Positions 7,034-15,664 of a stretch of 64,000 bases of DNA are shown piece after piece. The stretch lies in contig NZ_CP192056.1 in NCBI RefSeq assembly GCF_050942215.1, positions 4,030,001 to 4,094,000 of the forward strand, written 5' to 3'. Both the position numbers and the translations under genes were made by a program. The DNA comes from Sphaerimonospora sp050942215. GTDB taxonomy: Bacteria > Actinomycetota > Actinomycetes > Streptosporangiales > Streptosporangiaceae. Position 1 is the first letter of the stretch. Every line of letters begins with the position of its first letter. The notes beneath the pieces are model-generated. The model worked only from the letters and a program-made list of their open reading frames with translations. It ran no database searches and was not told the DNA's origin.

Positions 7034-9742
7034 TCAGTGGCCGGCGTCCTCCCACGTCTCGCCGACGCCGACGGAGACGTCGAGCGGCACCCGCAGGTCG
7101 TAGGCCGCGCCCATCTGCTCGCGCACGAGCGCGGTCAGGCCCTCCAGCTCCCCCGGCGCGACTTCGAACACCAGCTCGTCGTGGACCTGGAGCAGCATCC
7201 GCGAGCGCATGCCCGCCATCGCCTGCCGCACGTTGAGCATGGCGACCTTGATGATGTCGGCGGCGGAACCCTGGATGGGCGCGTTGAGCGCCATCCGCTC
7301 CGCCATCTCGCGCCGCTGACGGTTGTCGCTCGTGAGGTCGGGCAGGTAACGGCGGCGGCCGAGGATGGTCTCGGTATAGCCATCTGTACGTGCCTGCGCC
7401 ACGATGGCCTCAAGGTAGTCGTGGACTCCGCCGAACTCCTCGAAGTACTCCTCCTTGAGCGCCCGGGCCTCCTGGACGGAGATGCCGAGCTGACCGGACA
7501 GCCCGAAGTCGGACAGCCCGTAGGCCAGGCCGTAGTTCATCGCCTTGATGCGCGCCCGCAGGTCGGCGGTCACCTCCTCGGGCGGCAGGTCGAAGACCCT
7601 GGCGGCGGTCGCCTGGTGGAAGTCGTGACCCGACTCGAACGCGGCGATCAGCGCCTCGTCCCCCGACAGGTGCGCCATGATCCGCAGCTCGATCTGGCTG
7701 TAGTCCGCCGTCAGCAGCGTCTCGTAGCCCTCGCCCACGGTGAAGCCCTTGCGGATGCGGCGGCCCTCGACGGTCCTGATCGGGATGTTCTGCAGGTTCG
7801 GCTTCTCACTCGACAGCCGCCCGGTCGCGGCGACGATCTGGTTGAACGTCGTGTGGATGCGCCCGTCGTCGGAGATCTCCTTGATCAGCCCTTCGACCGT
7901 GGTCCGCAGCTTGGTCTGATCACGGTGCCTGAGCAGGATCGTCGGCAGCTCGTTGTCGGTCTGCAGCGCCAGCCAGGCCAGCGCGTCGGCGTCCGTCGTG
8001 TACCCGGTCTTGATCTTCTTGGTCTTCGGCAGGCCGAGCTTGCCGAAGAGGATCTCCTGGAGCTGTTTGGGCGAGCTCAGGTTGAACTGCTCGCCCACGA
8101 CCTGATGCGCGGCCTCGACGGCCTGCTTCACGGCGGCGCCGAACTCCGCTTCCAGCGCGGCGAAATACTGCCTGTCGGTGCCGATCCCGGCCCGCTCCAT
8201 CTCGGCCAGCACCCGCACCAGGGGCAGCTCCACCTCGGTGACCAGCCGGGTGCCGCCGCGCTTCGACAGGTGCTCCTCCAGCGCGTCGGCCAGCTCGCGT
8301 ACGGCATGGGCCCGCAGAGCGAGGTCACGGGCCTCGCCCGCGTCGACGTCGTCGAACAGCGAGGCCTGGCCGTTCGGCGCGGTCTCCGTACGCAACTCAC
8401 GGCGCAGGTAGCGCAGCACCAGGTCGTCGAGCGGGAACGAACGCTGCCCCGGCAGCGCCAGATAGGCCGCCAGGGCGGTGTCACAGGTGAGGCCGCGCAG
8501 GTCCTGCCCGTACGCCCACAGCGCGAGCAGCGGCCCCTTGGCGTCGTGTACGGCCTTGGGCCGCGACTCGTCGGCCAGCCACTCCCCGAGGGCCGCCTCG
8601 TCTTCGGGGGTGAGCCGTGTGGGGTCCACGTAGGCCGCGCCGGTCGCCGTGGCGATGGCGATGCCGTCCAACCGGCCGGTGCCGCTGCCGTACGCGCCGC
8701 GGAACGCGAGCCCGGCCCGGCCCCCCTCCTGCTCGGACGGCTCGGGCAGGCCGGCCAGCCACCCGGCCACCTGGCCCGGCTCCAGCACGGTCACCTCGAG
8801 CTCGAAGCCCTCCTCCGCCTCGGGCTCCGCCGCACCGGAGGCGCCGAGGGTCTTGAAGAGCCGTTCGCGCAGTTCGCCCCGGATCTGCAGGGCGTCGAGC
8901 AGCCTGTTGACCTCCTCGCGGTCCCACTGGCCCATCGTCAGGTCGGCCACACCCGCCTCGACGACGACGTCGCGTCGCAGCTCGGTCAGCATCCGGTTGT
9001 GGATCACCTGGCCGAGATGATCGCGCAGCCGCTCGCCCGCCTTGCCCTTCACCTCGTCGGCCCGCCTGACCAGCTCGTCGAGCGATCCGTACTCGACGAT
9101 CCACTTGGTGGCGGTCTTCTCGCCCACACCGGGGATGTTGGGCAGGTTATCGCTGGGATCGCCGCGCAGCGCGGCGAAGTCCGGGTACTGCGCCGGGGTG
9201 AGGCCGTACTTGTCCGCGACCGCCTCAGGGGTGAAGCGCGTCATGTCGCTGATGCCGCGTCTGGTCATCAGCACGGTGATCCGCTCGTCGACGAGCTGGA
9301 GCGCGTCGCGGTCCCCGGTGACGATCAGCACGTCCATGTCCTCGGCGGCGGCCCGGGTGGCCAGCGTCGCGATCAGGTCGTCGGCCTCGAATCCGGCCAG
9401 CGACAGCCGGGGAACGCGCAGGGCGTCGAGCAGTTCGAAGATGAGCTGCATCTGGCCGCGGAAGTCCTCCGGCGTCTCCGCCCGGTTCGCCTTGTATCCG
9501 TCGTACGCCTCGTGCCTGAAGGTCGGCTCGCTGCGGTCGAAGCAGACCGCCACATGGCTCGGCCGTTCGTCGCGCAGGACGTTGGTCAGCATGGAGGTGA
9601 AACCGTAGACCGCCTCCGTGTGCTGGCCGTCGGTCGTCATGAGATTGGCGTCCTTGAGCGCGTAGAAGGCGCGGTACGCAAGGGAATGCCCGTCCAGGAG
9701 CAGCAGCCGCGGACGGTCGGGGGTCGCTTCACTCTTCGGCAC
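7034..9742 (-). CDS. polA: DNA polymerase I (5' nuclease, inactive proofreading domain, polymerase)
   Basis: PolA fills gaps and removes RNA primers in replication and repair. The 902-residue protein has the flap-type 5' nuclease (LLLLDGHSLAYRAFYAL at the N-terminus, GFEADDLIATLA, TGDRDALQLVD). A degenerate 3'-5' exonuclease region follows at about 310-490: exo II reads AVHDAKGPLLAL without its aspartate, so proofreading is probably absent, as in mycobacterial Pol I. The polymerase domain has motif A TADYSQIELR near 680, motif B RIKAMNYGLAYG near 737 and motif C VHDELVF near 853. The motif B aromatic is Tyr (NYG) where E. coli has Phe; in family A polymerases Tyr here allows dideoxynucleotide incorporation. 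Start GTG/ATG at 9742, divergent from the thioesterase gene. Confidence 0.97.
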   Translation of the reverse strand: MPKSEATPDRPRLLLLDGHSLAYRAFYALKDANLMTTDGQHTEAVYGFTSMLTNVLRDERPSHVAVCFDRSEPTFRHEAYDGYKANRAETPEDFRGQMQLIFELLDALRVPRLSLAGFEADDLIATLATRAAAEDMDVLIVTGDRDALQLVDERITVLMTRRGISDMTRFTPEAVADKYGLTPAQYPDFAALRGDPSDNLPNIPGVGEKTATKWIVEYGSLDELVRRADEVKGKAGERLRDHLGQVIHNRMLTELRRDVVVEAGVADLTMGQWDREEVNRLLDALQIRGELRERLFKTLGASGAAEPEAEEGFELEVTVLEPGQVAGWLAGLPEPSEQEGGRAGLAFRGAYGSGTGRLDGIAIATATGAAYVDPTRLTPEDEAALGEWLADESRPKAVHDAKGPLLALWAYGQDLRGLTCDTALAAYLALPGQRSFPLDDLVLRYLRRELRTETAPNGQASLFDDVDAGEARDLALRAHAVRELADALEEHLSKRGGTRLVTEVELPLVRVLAEMERAGIGTDRQYFAALEAEFGAAVKQAVEAAHQVVGEQFNLSSPKQLQEILFGKLGLPKTKKIKTGYTTDADALAWLALQTDNELPTILLRHRDQTKLRTTVEGLIKEISDDGRIHTTFNQIVAATGRLSSEKPNLQNIPIRTVEGRRIRKGFTVGEGYETLLTADYSQIELRIMAHLSGDEALIAAFESGHDFHQATAARVFDLPPEEVTADLRARIKAMNYGLAYGLSDFGLSGQLGISVQEARALKEEYFEEFGGVHDYLEAIVAQARTDGYTETILGRRRYLPDLTSDNRQRREMAERMALNAPIQGSAADIIKVAMLNVRQAMAGMRSRMLLQVHDELVFEVAPGELEGLTALVREQMGAAYDLRVPLDVSVGVGETWEDAGH

Positions 9743-9804
9743 ATCCGCAGCCTAGTCTCCCTGTACGACATAAAACCCGGGCTCCGCCCAGAGGAGGTCT
9801 CCCC

Positions 9805-10224
9805 TTGACCCTCATCGATCCCGAGGAGTTCCTCGCCGCCGTCAACCGGGCCGGCGAGGGCCACCTGCACGAGCGCATGGGCATCGAGGTCCTTGAGGCG
9901 AGCGCCGAGCGGATGGTCGGCCGCATGCCCGTCGAGGGCAACACCCAGCCGTACGGCCTGCTCCACGGCGGCGCCTCCTGCGTGCTCGCCGAGACGCTGG
10001 GATCCTTCGGCGCCACGCTGCACGCGGGCCCCGGGCGGATCGCCGTGGGAATCGAGATCAGCGCGACGCACCATCGGTCGGCCGCATCCGGCCACGTCAC
10101 CGCGATCGCGACCCTCGTGCACGGCGGCCGTACGCTCGCGACCTACCACATCGAGATCAACGACGACCTCGGGCGGCGGGTGTGCACGGCGCGCCTGACC
10201 TGCATGCTCCGCGACGCCGAGTGA
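9805..10224 (+). CDS. PaaI-type hotdog-fold acyl-CoA thioesterase
   Basis: A 139-residue single hotdog domain. GLLHGGASCVLAETLGSFGA at about 51-70 contains the HGG motif and the following Glu expected to activate water in PaaI/YdiI-like thioesterases. The C-terminal strand SGHVTAIATLVHGGRTLATYHIEI is typical. It hydrolyses aryl- or acyl-CoA thioesters in the cytoplasm; the physiological substrate is not evident. The start is TTG at 9805, fixed by a strong GAGGAGGT ribosome-binding site at 9791-9798. It is transcribed divergently from polA across a 62-bp gap. Confidence 0.9.
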   Translation: MTLIDPEEFLAAVNRAGEGHLHERMGIEVLEASAERMVGRMPVEGNTQPYGLLHGGASCVLAETLGSFGATLHAGPGRIAVGIEISATHHRSAASGHVTAIATLVHGGRTLATYHIEINDDLGRRVCTARLTCMLRDAE

Positions 10225-10310
10225 TCGTCACGCCGTACCATCGCGGCCGGGCCGAGAGAAGCAGACATTCCACTCATTGACTCCATAACAGAACGACCTT
10301 GCGGCTTTCT

Positions 10311-10340
10311 TTGCACACCTGCCCCTCGGGTCGCTAGCGT
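10311..10340 (+). promoter_or_regulatory. Candidate promoter facing into the structured intergenic region
   Basis: TTGCAC (10311-10316) and TAGCGT (10335-10340) are separated by exactly 18 bp, close to the actinomycete housekeeping consensus TTGACN-18-TANNNT. A start near 10346 would give about 50 nt of leader before the small ORF. Confidence 0.45.
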
Positions 10341-10395
10341 GGTGCCCCCAGAGCCCGTGGGGACCGAGTAGACAACGTGCGGAGCCGGGGAAGCT

Positions 10396-10629
10396 GTGTA
10401 CGGACCCAAAGGTCCTCCGCGGGCTCACCAAGCTTTCTCCGCGCCTCGTCCACCGTTTTCGCGTCTTTCGAGACGCCGGCGGCGCGGGGGCCGCGGCGTG
10501 CACAGCGGCCCGGGCGAACAGAACGGCCCGCTCATGGACAGAACCGGCCGCAGCGAACAGAGCGATCGCAGTGAACAGAGCGGCCCAGTGGACAGAGCGA
10601 GCGCGGTGAGCAGAACGGCCCGCTTGTGA
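10396..10629 (+). CDS. Possible 77-residue repeat-containing small protein (doubtful)
   Basis: This GTG-initiated frame is preceded by GGGGAAG and by the candidate promoter at 10311. The product is basic and low-complexity: a Pro/Arg-rich first half with an RRRRRGGRG cluster, then hexapeptide-like repeats (MDRTGR, SEQSDR, SEQSGP, VDRASA). The underlying DNA repeat has a period of exactly 18 bp in this frame, which preserves the reading frame, but a repeat alone could do that by chance. I do not recognise it. The same span has RNA hairpins, so a non-coding RNA is an equal alternative. Confidence 0.25.
   Translation: MYGPKGPPRAHQAFSAPRPPFSRLSRRRRRGGRGVHSGPGEQNGPLMDRTGRSEQSDRSEQSGPVDRASAVSRTARL
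10516..10626. repeat. Six-unit ~18-bp tandem repeat (GAACAGAGCGGCC-like)
   Basis: Units beginning at 10516, 10537, 10555, 10573, 10591 and 10609 share GRACAGARCGG with variation. The last four intervals are exactly 18 bp and the first two are 21 and 18. Confidence 0.85.
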
Positions 10630-10692
10630 ACGGAGCCGGTTCCGCCGCCGTCCGGGCGGGAAACCGGCGGAGGTGACAGGCTCCGACGCGGA

Positions 10693-10724
10693 AGGCCGGC
10701 CGGGAACACCGTCCCGACCGGCCT
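10693..10724. terminator. Bidirectional terminator downstream of livF
   Basis: AGGCCGGCCGGGA (10693-10705) pairs with TCCCGACCGGCCT (10712-10724) around a 6-nt loop, a 13-bp stem with one G-U pair. It lies about 45 nt past the livF stop on the minus strand and is followed on the plus strand by CTTCTCC. Confidence 0.85.
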
Positions 10725-10767
10725 CTTCTCCGTCGTGACGCGATCGTCGCCACGGCGAACGGATCCG

Positions 10768-11484
10768 TCAGTGCTGTCCCAGGGCACCACCCAGGTAGGC
10801 CTCCCTGACCTGGGGGTCGTCGAGCAGATCCGCCGCCGGAGCGGACTTCACGACCCTGCCGGTCTCCAGGACGTACGCCCGGTGGGCGATCTGGAGGGCC
10901 TGCCGGGCGTTCTGCTCGACGAGCAGGACCGTGGTCCCCCGGTTGTTGATCTCCTTGATGATCGAGAAGATCTGGGCCACCAGCTTGGGCGCCAGGCCCA
11001 TCGACGGCTCGTCCAGCAGCAGCACCTTGGGTTTGCTCATCAGCGCCCTGCCGATGGCCACCATCTGCTGCTCGCCGCCGGACATGGTGCCGCCCTGCTG
11101 GTTCTTGCGCTCGGCCAGCCGCGGGAACAGTTCGAAGACCTCGGCGAGGTCCTCGGAGAAGTCACCGGACCGGGTGTAGGAGCCCATGAGCAGGTTCTCC
11201 ATCACCGACATGCCGGGGAAGACGCCCCGGCCCTCCGGCGACTGGCCGATGCCGACCAGCACCCGCTTGTGGCCCGGCAGCCTGCTGATGTCCTTGCCGT
11301 CGAAGACGATGCTGCCCGACGTCAGCGAACGCAGACCCGAGATCGTCTTGAGCGTGGTGGTCTTGCCCGCGCCGTTCGCGCCGATGAGGGTCACGATCTC
11401 GCCCTCGTCGACCTCGAGCGAAACCCCCTTGAGCGCCTCGATCTTGCCGTAGTGGACGTGAATGTCCTTGATCTCAAGAAGCAT
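10768..11484 (-). CDS. livF: Branched-chain amino-acid ABC transporter ATPase LivF
   Basis: One of two cytoplasmic ATPases driving the high-affinity leucine/isoleucine/valine importer. The 238-residue protein shows Walker A GANGAGKTT (about 35-43), the ABC signature MSGGEQQMVAIGRAL, Walker B VLLLDEPSMGLAP with catalytic Glu, and the H-loop region VLLVEQN, where His is replaced by Gln as is normal in LivF. It is the last gene of the livKHMGF operon and its ATG start overlaps the end of livG by 11 nt, so the two ATPases are probably translated in a coupled way. Confidence 0.94.
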   Translation of the reverse strand: MLLEIKDIHVHYGKIEALKGVSLEVDEGEIVTLIGANGAGKTTTLKTISGLRSLTSGSIVFDGKDISRLPGHKRVLVGIGQSPEGRGVFPGMSVMENLLMGSYTRSGDFSEDLAEVFELFPRLAERKNQQGGTMSGGEQQMVAIGRALMSKPKVLLLDEPSMGLAPKLVAQIFSIIKEINNRGTTVLLVEQNARQALQIAHRAYVLETGRVVKSAPAADLLDDPQVREAYLGGALGQH

Positions 11485-12256
11485 CTGCGGGTGCCCCCAA
11501 GTACGCCTCGATGACCCTCGGATCGCTCTGCACCTCAGCCGGGAGACCCTCGGCGATCTTCTGCCCGAAGTCCAGCACGGCGATGCGGTCGCTGATGCCC
11601 ATGACCAGTGACATGTCGTGCTCGATCAGGAGGATCGTGCGGCCCGCGTCGCGAATCTTCTTGATCAGTCCCTGGAGTTCGATCTTCTCAGCCGGGTTCA
11701 TGCCGGCGGCCGGCTCGTCGAGCAGCAGGAGCTTGGGATCGGTCGCGAGAGCTCGCACGATCTCCAGCCGGCGCTGGTCGCCGTACGGCAGGTTCTTGGC
11801 CGTCTCGTCGGCCCGGTGCACGATGCCGGCGAACTCCAGCAACTCCATCGCGCGCTCCCGCCCGCGGCGCTCGGCGTGGCGGTGCCACGGCAGGCCGAGC
11901 GCCGCGCCGACCGCGCCGGTGCGGTTGTGCGCGTCGAAGCCGACCAGAACGTTCTCCAGAGCCGACATGCTGTGGAACAGCCGGATGTTCTGGAAGGTGC
12001 GGGCGATGCCGCGCTTGGTGATCGTGAATCGCTTCAGACCGCTGATCTTCTCGCCGTTGAAGCGCACCTCGCCGGAGGTCGGCCGGTAGACACCGGTGAT
12101 CGCGTTGAACACCGTGGTCTTGCCCGCGCCGTTCGGGCCGATCAGCGCGAAGATCTCCCCCTCCCCGATGGCGAGGTCGACCCCGCCGAGCGCCTGCACG
12201 CCGCCGAAGCGCATCGTGACGGCGCGGAGTTCGAGTAACGCCTTCTGCCCGCTCAC
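11474..12256 (-). CDS. livG: Branched-chain amino-acid ABC transporter ATPase LivG
   Basis: Second ATPase subunit, 260 residues, expected to pair with LivF. Walker A GPNGAGKTT lies at about 39-47, the signature appears as LPYGDQRRLEIVRAL, Walker B is LLLLDEPAAGMNP and the switch His is in LIEHDMSLVM. The extended insertion between Walker A and signature (FHSMSALENVLVGFDAHNRTG region) is characteristic of LivG. Start GTG at 12256 overlaps the livM stop (GTGA). Confidence 0.95.
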   Translation of the reverse strand: MSGQKALLELRAVTMRFGGVQALGGVDLAIGEGEIFALIGPNGAGKTTVFNAITGVYRPTSGEVRFNGEKISGLKRFTITKRGIARTFQNIRLFHSMSALENVLVGFDAHNRTGAVGAALGLPWHRHAERRGRERAMELLEFAGIVHRADETAKNLPYGDQRRLEIVRALATDPKLLLLDEPAAGMNPAEKIELQGLIKKIRDAGRTILLIEHDMSLVMGISDRIAVLDFGQKIAEGLPAEVQSDPRVIEAYLGAPADAS

Positions 12257-13380
12257 TTGGCCACCTCCTTGTCCCCCGCGTCCCCCGACGCCGTACCACC
12301 GGACTCCGCGCCGGCGTCGTTCTCGCCGTTGCCCAGGACGTTGCGGCGACGGCGCGCCGGCAGCAGCCCCTCCGGACGCAGCGCCATCATCAGCACGAGC
12401 GCCGCGCCGAAGATGAGGATGCGGTAGTCGGCGAAGCCGCGGAACCGCTCGGGCAGCCAGGCGACCAGGAAGGCGCCGATCACGACGCCCGGGAGGTTTC
12501 CGGAACCTCCCAGCACCACGGCGGCCAGGATGGTGGCCGACAGGATGAACGGGAAGTTCGGCGGCTGGATCGCGATGACCTTGCTGGCCCAGATGGCGCC
12601 GGTCAGGCCGCCGATCATGGCGCCGACGAAGAAGGCCAGCAGCTTGAACCGGAAGGTGGGCACGCCCATCAGCTCGGCGGCGTCCTCATCCTCCCGGATG
12701 GCCTCCCAGGCGCGGCCGACCCGGCTACGCTCCAGCCGCTTGGCGACGATCACCACCAGCACGACCGCGGCCACCAGCAGGTAGTAGTACGGCAGCGGAT
12801 CGAGGGCGAACTCCACCCCGAACAGCGACGGCGGATGGGGGATGTTCGTGATGCCGCGTGCACCGCCGATGTAGTCGGTGTTCTGCGCGGTGATCCGGAC
12901 GATCTCCCCGAAGCCCAGCGTGACGATCGCCAGATAGTCTCCGCGCAGCCGCAGGGTGGGCGAACCGAGGACGATGCCCGAGATCGCGGTCATGAAGATC
13001 GCGATGATCAGCACGCCCCAGAAGTTCCAGCCGTACTTGGTGCCGAAGACCGCCATGGTGTACGCGCCGATGGCGTAGAAGGCGACGAAGCCGAGGTCGA
13101 GCAGTCCCGCCTGGCCGACCACCACGTTCAGGCCCACCGCCAGCAGCACGAACGTGCCGATCGGGCTGAACAGCAGCGAAGGCCAGTGCGAGTCCGGGGC
13201 CATGAACGACCCGATGGCCGGATGGGGGGCGATGACCGCCAGGGCGATCAGCAGAACATAGGCCGTCCAGCGCGTCCAGCCAGGCGCCGCCGCCCACCGG
13301 TCGCGCACCTCGTCGCTGAGGCCGCCGACCGTGCGCCAGAGCGACGTGAGCGGGTTTCCACTGTGAGAGTTTGCGTTCAT
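12253..13380 (-). CDS. livM: Branched-chain amino-acid ABC transporter permease LivM
   Basis: Integral membrane permease of 375 residues with multiple hydrophobic segments and the LivM-type conserved loops LGSPTLRLRGDYLAIVTLGFGEI and GRAWEAIREDEDAAELMG, the cytoplasmic coupling motif contacting the ATPase. An N-terminal soluble extension of about 40 residues and a charged C-terminal tail (NDAGAESGG region) are longer than in E. coli. ATG at 13380 overlaps the livH stop (ATGA). Confidence 0.94.
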   Translation of the reverse strand: MNANSHSGNPLTSLWRTVGGLSDEVRDRWAAAPGWTRWTAYVLLIALAVIAPHPAIGSFMAPDSHWPSLLFSPIGTFVLLAVGLNVVVGQAGLLDLGFVAFYAIGAYTMAVFGTKYGWNFWGVLIIAIFMTAISGIVLGSPTLRLRGDYLAIVTLGFGEIVRITAQNTDYIGGARGITNIPHPPSLFGVEFALDPLPYYYLLVAAVVLVVIVAKRLERSRVGRAWEAIREDEDAAELMGVPTFRFKLLAFFVGAMIGGLTGAIWASKVIAIQPPNFPFILSATILAAVVLGGSGNLPGVVIGAFLVAWLPERFRGFADYRILIFGAALVLMMALRPEGLLPARRRRNVLGNGENDAGAESGGTASGDAGDKEVAK

Positions 13381-14345
13381 GCGCGCGCTCGCTGGAGGGA
13401 TTCACCGAGGATGCCGGTGGGACGGAACAGGAGGACGAGAACGAGGATCGTGAAGGCGATGACGTCCTTCCATTCTGAGCCGAAGAAGATCGCACCCCAG
13501 TTCTCGATGAGGCCGAGGGCGAGCCCGCCGAGGAGCGCGCCGCGCAGGTTGCCGATGCCGCCGAGCACCGCGGCGGTGAACGCCTTGACGCCGAGCAGGA
13601 AGCCGACGTTGTAACGGAGGTTTTCGAGCTCCATGGCGTACAGCAGCGCGGCGACTCCGGCCATCGCACCGCCGACGAGGAAGGTGGTACGGATCACCCG
13701 GTCGATGTTCACGCCCATGAGCGTGGCCGTCTCGGGGTCCTGTGACGTGGCCCGGATGCCGCGCCCGATCTTCGTGCGGTTCACGAAGACGTCGAGCAGG
13801 ATCATCATGACCACCGCCGAGACGATGATGATGACGTGATCGTTCCTGATCTCCGTGTTCCCGATCGTGAGCAGAGTCTCACGATCGAGGAGCCGCGGCA
13901 CCGGGACCTGGATGCGTCCCTGGGACGGGCGGTCGAAGACCTCGGGGATGATCACCAGGGCGAAGAGCTCCTGGAGGAAGATCGAGGCGCCGATCGCGGA
14001 GATGAGTGCGGCGAGCCGCCCGGCGCCGTGCCTGCGCAGCGGCCGGTAGGCCACCTGTTCCAGCACGACGGCCGCGCCGCCGGAGGCCGCCATGGCCACC
14101 AGCAGCAGCAGGAGCAGTAGCCCGATCAGCGCGATGCCGGTGAGCGGGCCGGTGATCCCCATCTTCATGATCACGAACAGCGCCGCGAAGGCGCCGATCA
14201 TGAAGATCTCGGAGTGGGCGAAGTTGATGAGGCGCAGCACGCCGTACACCATCGTGTAACCGAGGGCGATCAGCGCGTAGATGGCGCCGATGGACAGGCC
14301 ACCCACGGTGGAGGGCCCGACCTGATTGATGAAGTCGTTGAGCAC
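13377..14345 (-). CDS. livH: Branched-chain amino-acid ABC transporter permease LivH
   Basis: The second permease, 322 residues, predominantly hydrophobic. It has the LivH N-terminal pattern GGLSIGAIYALIALGYTMVY, then LRLINFAHSEIFMIGAF, and the EAA-like coupling loop GRGIRATSQDPETATLMGVN. It forms the translocation pore with LivM. GTG start at 14345. It follows livK after about 100 bp that contain an internal hairpin, a common arrangement that lets the binding protein be made in excess. Confidence 0.94.
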   Translation of the reverse strand: MLNDFINQVGPSTVGGLSIGAIYALIALGYTMVYGVLRLINFAHSEIFMIGAFAALFVIMKMGITGPLTGIALIGLLLLLLLVAMAASGGAAVVLEQVAYRPLRRHGAGRLAALISAIGASIFLQELFALVIIPEVFDRPSQGRIQVPVPRLLDRETLLTIGNTEIRNDHVIIIVSAVVMMILLDVFVNRTKIGRGIRATSQDPETATLMGVNIDRVIRTTFLVGGAMAGVAALLYAMELENLRYNVGFLLGVKAFTAAVLGGIGNLRGALLGGLALGLIENWGAIFFGSEWKDVIAFTILVLVLLFRPTGILGESLQRARA

Positions 14346-14390
14346 GGTGGTCGCTTTCGAACCGGGGCGACGGTAGTCGCCGGGCAGGAA

Positions 14391-14420
14391 GGAGCGGGAG
14401 CAGCGGTTCGCTCCCGCTCC
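14391..14420 (-). terminator. Attenuating hairpin between livK and livH
   Basis: GGAGCGGGAGC pairs with GCTCCCGCTCC around an 8-nt loop, an 11-bp GC-rich stem in the minus-strand RNA about 30 nt after the livK stop, followed by UUCC. It probably gives partial termination or protects the livK 3' end, raising binding-protein output over permease output. Confidence 0.7.
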
Positions 14421-14448
14421 CCAGCGTTCTCAGATCGAACTGGACGCG

Positions 14449-15645
14449 TCAGCCGAGCTGAGCCTGCGTGGTGTCGCCCAGCCAGTCGAGGTTGCCATCC
14501 TTGATCTGGTAGACGTGAATGATGTTCGCGGCGATGTCACCGTTCGGGCCGAACTTGATCTGCTTGGAGACGCCCTTGAAGTCGACGGTCGCGAGGAAGT
14601 CGTTGATCTTCTCCGCTGTGGTGTTGCCGGCCTCGATCGCCTTCAGGATGGCGGTCGTCGCGTCATAGCCCTCGGAGGCGTAGATCAGCGGGTCGCTGCC
14701 GAACTTCGCCTTGTAGTTCTCACTGAAGGCCTTCAGCTCCGGCACATCGGAGCCGAATGGGATGAGGCAGGGGCAGCCGAGCACGGCGCCCTCGGCGGCC
14801 TCCTTGCCCGCGGCCTCGACGAGCTTGAGGTCGACGGCGCCGTCGCCGGAGACCACGGTCGCGGTCACGCCGCCGTCACGCAGCTGCTTGAGCAGCCGGC
14901 CGAGCTGGGCGTAGTAGCCGCCGTAGTAGATGACGTCGGGCGAGGCGGCGTTCACCTTGGTGACCGTGGAGGAGTAGTCGGAGCCGTTCGGGTCGATCTT
15001 GTCACGCTCGACCGCGACGCCCTGGTTCTCGAACTCCTTGGCCACCGCGTCGGCGAGGCCGGCGCCGTACTCCTGCGCGTCGTCGATGACGAACGCCTTC
15101 TTCGGCGACTTGGCCTTGACCAGGAAGTCCGCGATGGCGGGACCCTGGATGGCGTCGTTGGCCACGACGCGGTGCCAGTACTTCCAGCCGTTCTCGGCCA
15201 GCGCCGGGTTGGTCGCCGAGCCCGTCACGCTCGGAATCTTGCCCTGCTCCAGGACCGGGCCGACGTTGCGGGACTCACCGGAGAAGCCCGGGCCCACCAT
15301 CGCCACGATCTTGTCTTCGGTGACGGCCTTCTGGGCCAGCGGGACAGCCTGGTCGGGGTTGCCCTGGCTGTCGTACTTCACCAGTTCGACCTTGACGTCG
15401 GTCGACTTCGCGTTGAACTCGTCCACCGCGAGCTGCGCGCCCTGGGACGGCGGGATCATGAGCGCCGAGTTCTCACCGGTCAGGTCGCCCATGAAGCCGA
15501 TCTTCAGAGTGGTGGCGCCCCCACCATCACCCTGACCACCGGACGAGGAGGCGTCATCGGTGCCACTTCCACACGCCGCGAGGCCGAGGGTCAGCGCTGT
15601 ACCGACCGCGACAATGCCGCCAAGGCGAGCGATCTTGGATCGCAA
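14449..15645 (-). CDS. livK: Branched-chain amino-acid ABC transporter substrate-binding lipoprotein LivK
   Basis: Extracytoplasmic periplasmic-binding-protein type 1 receptor that delivers branched-chain amino acids to LivHM. The frame extends upstream to 15753, but the proper start is TTG at 15645: GAAAGGAAGG precedes it, and it puts a clean lipoprotein signal at the N-terminus (RSKIARLGGIVAVG, then LTLGLAAC lipobox, Cys lipidated). The mature 370-residue domain has LKIGFMGDLTGENSAL, VAMVGPGFSGESRNVGPVL and DVIYYGGYYAQLGRLLKQL, typical of the family. It is the first gene of the liv operon. Confidence 0.94.
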   Translation of the reverse strand: MRSKIARLGGIVAVGTALTLGLAACGSGTDDASSSGGQGDGGGATTLKIGFMGDLTGENSALMIPPSQGAQLAVDEFNAKSTDVKVELVKYDSQGNPDQAVPLAQKAVTEDKIVAMVGPGFSGESRNVGPVLEQGKIPSVTGSATNPALAENGWKYWHRVVANDAIQGPAIADFLVKAKSPKKAFVIDDAQEYGAGLADAVAKEFENQGVAVERDKIDPNGSDYSSTVTKVNAASPDVIYYGGYYAQLGRLLKQLRDGGVTATVVSGDGAVDLKLVEAAGKEAAEGAVLGCPCLIPFGSDVPELKAFSENYKAKFGSDPLIYASEGYDATTAILKAIEAGNTTAEKINDFLATVDFKGVSKQIKFGPNGDIAANIIHVYQIKDGNLDWLGDTTQAQLG

Positions 15646-15664
15646 GGTTGCCTTCCTTTCGCTG

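Larger units (their letters stand above)
10225..10767. other. 543-bp intergenic stretch with predicted RNA hairpins and repeats
   Basis: A plus-strand promoter-like pair lies at 10311-10340 (TTGCAC, 18 bp, TAGCGT). It is followed by hairpins GGACC-CAAA-GGUCC (10402-10415) and GCGUCU-UUCG-AGACGC (10461-10476), a 6-unit repeat and a strong bidirectional terminator at 10693-10724. No known RNA family (tmRNA, RNase P, 6S, ydaO) matches. It may encode a non-coding RNA or the small ORF listed next. Confidence 0.45.

Noticed and set aside
10260..10480. ydaO/c-di-AMP riboswitch or a housekeeping RNA
   Set aside because: The conserved GGGGGACC, GGGUGAAUC and CCGAAUCCGUCA-type blocks are not found, nor are tmRNA or RNase P signatures.
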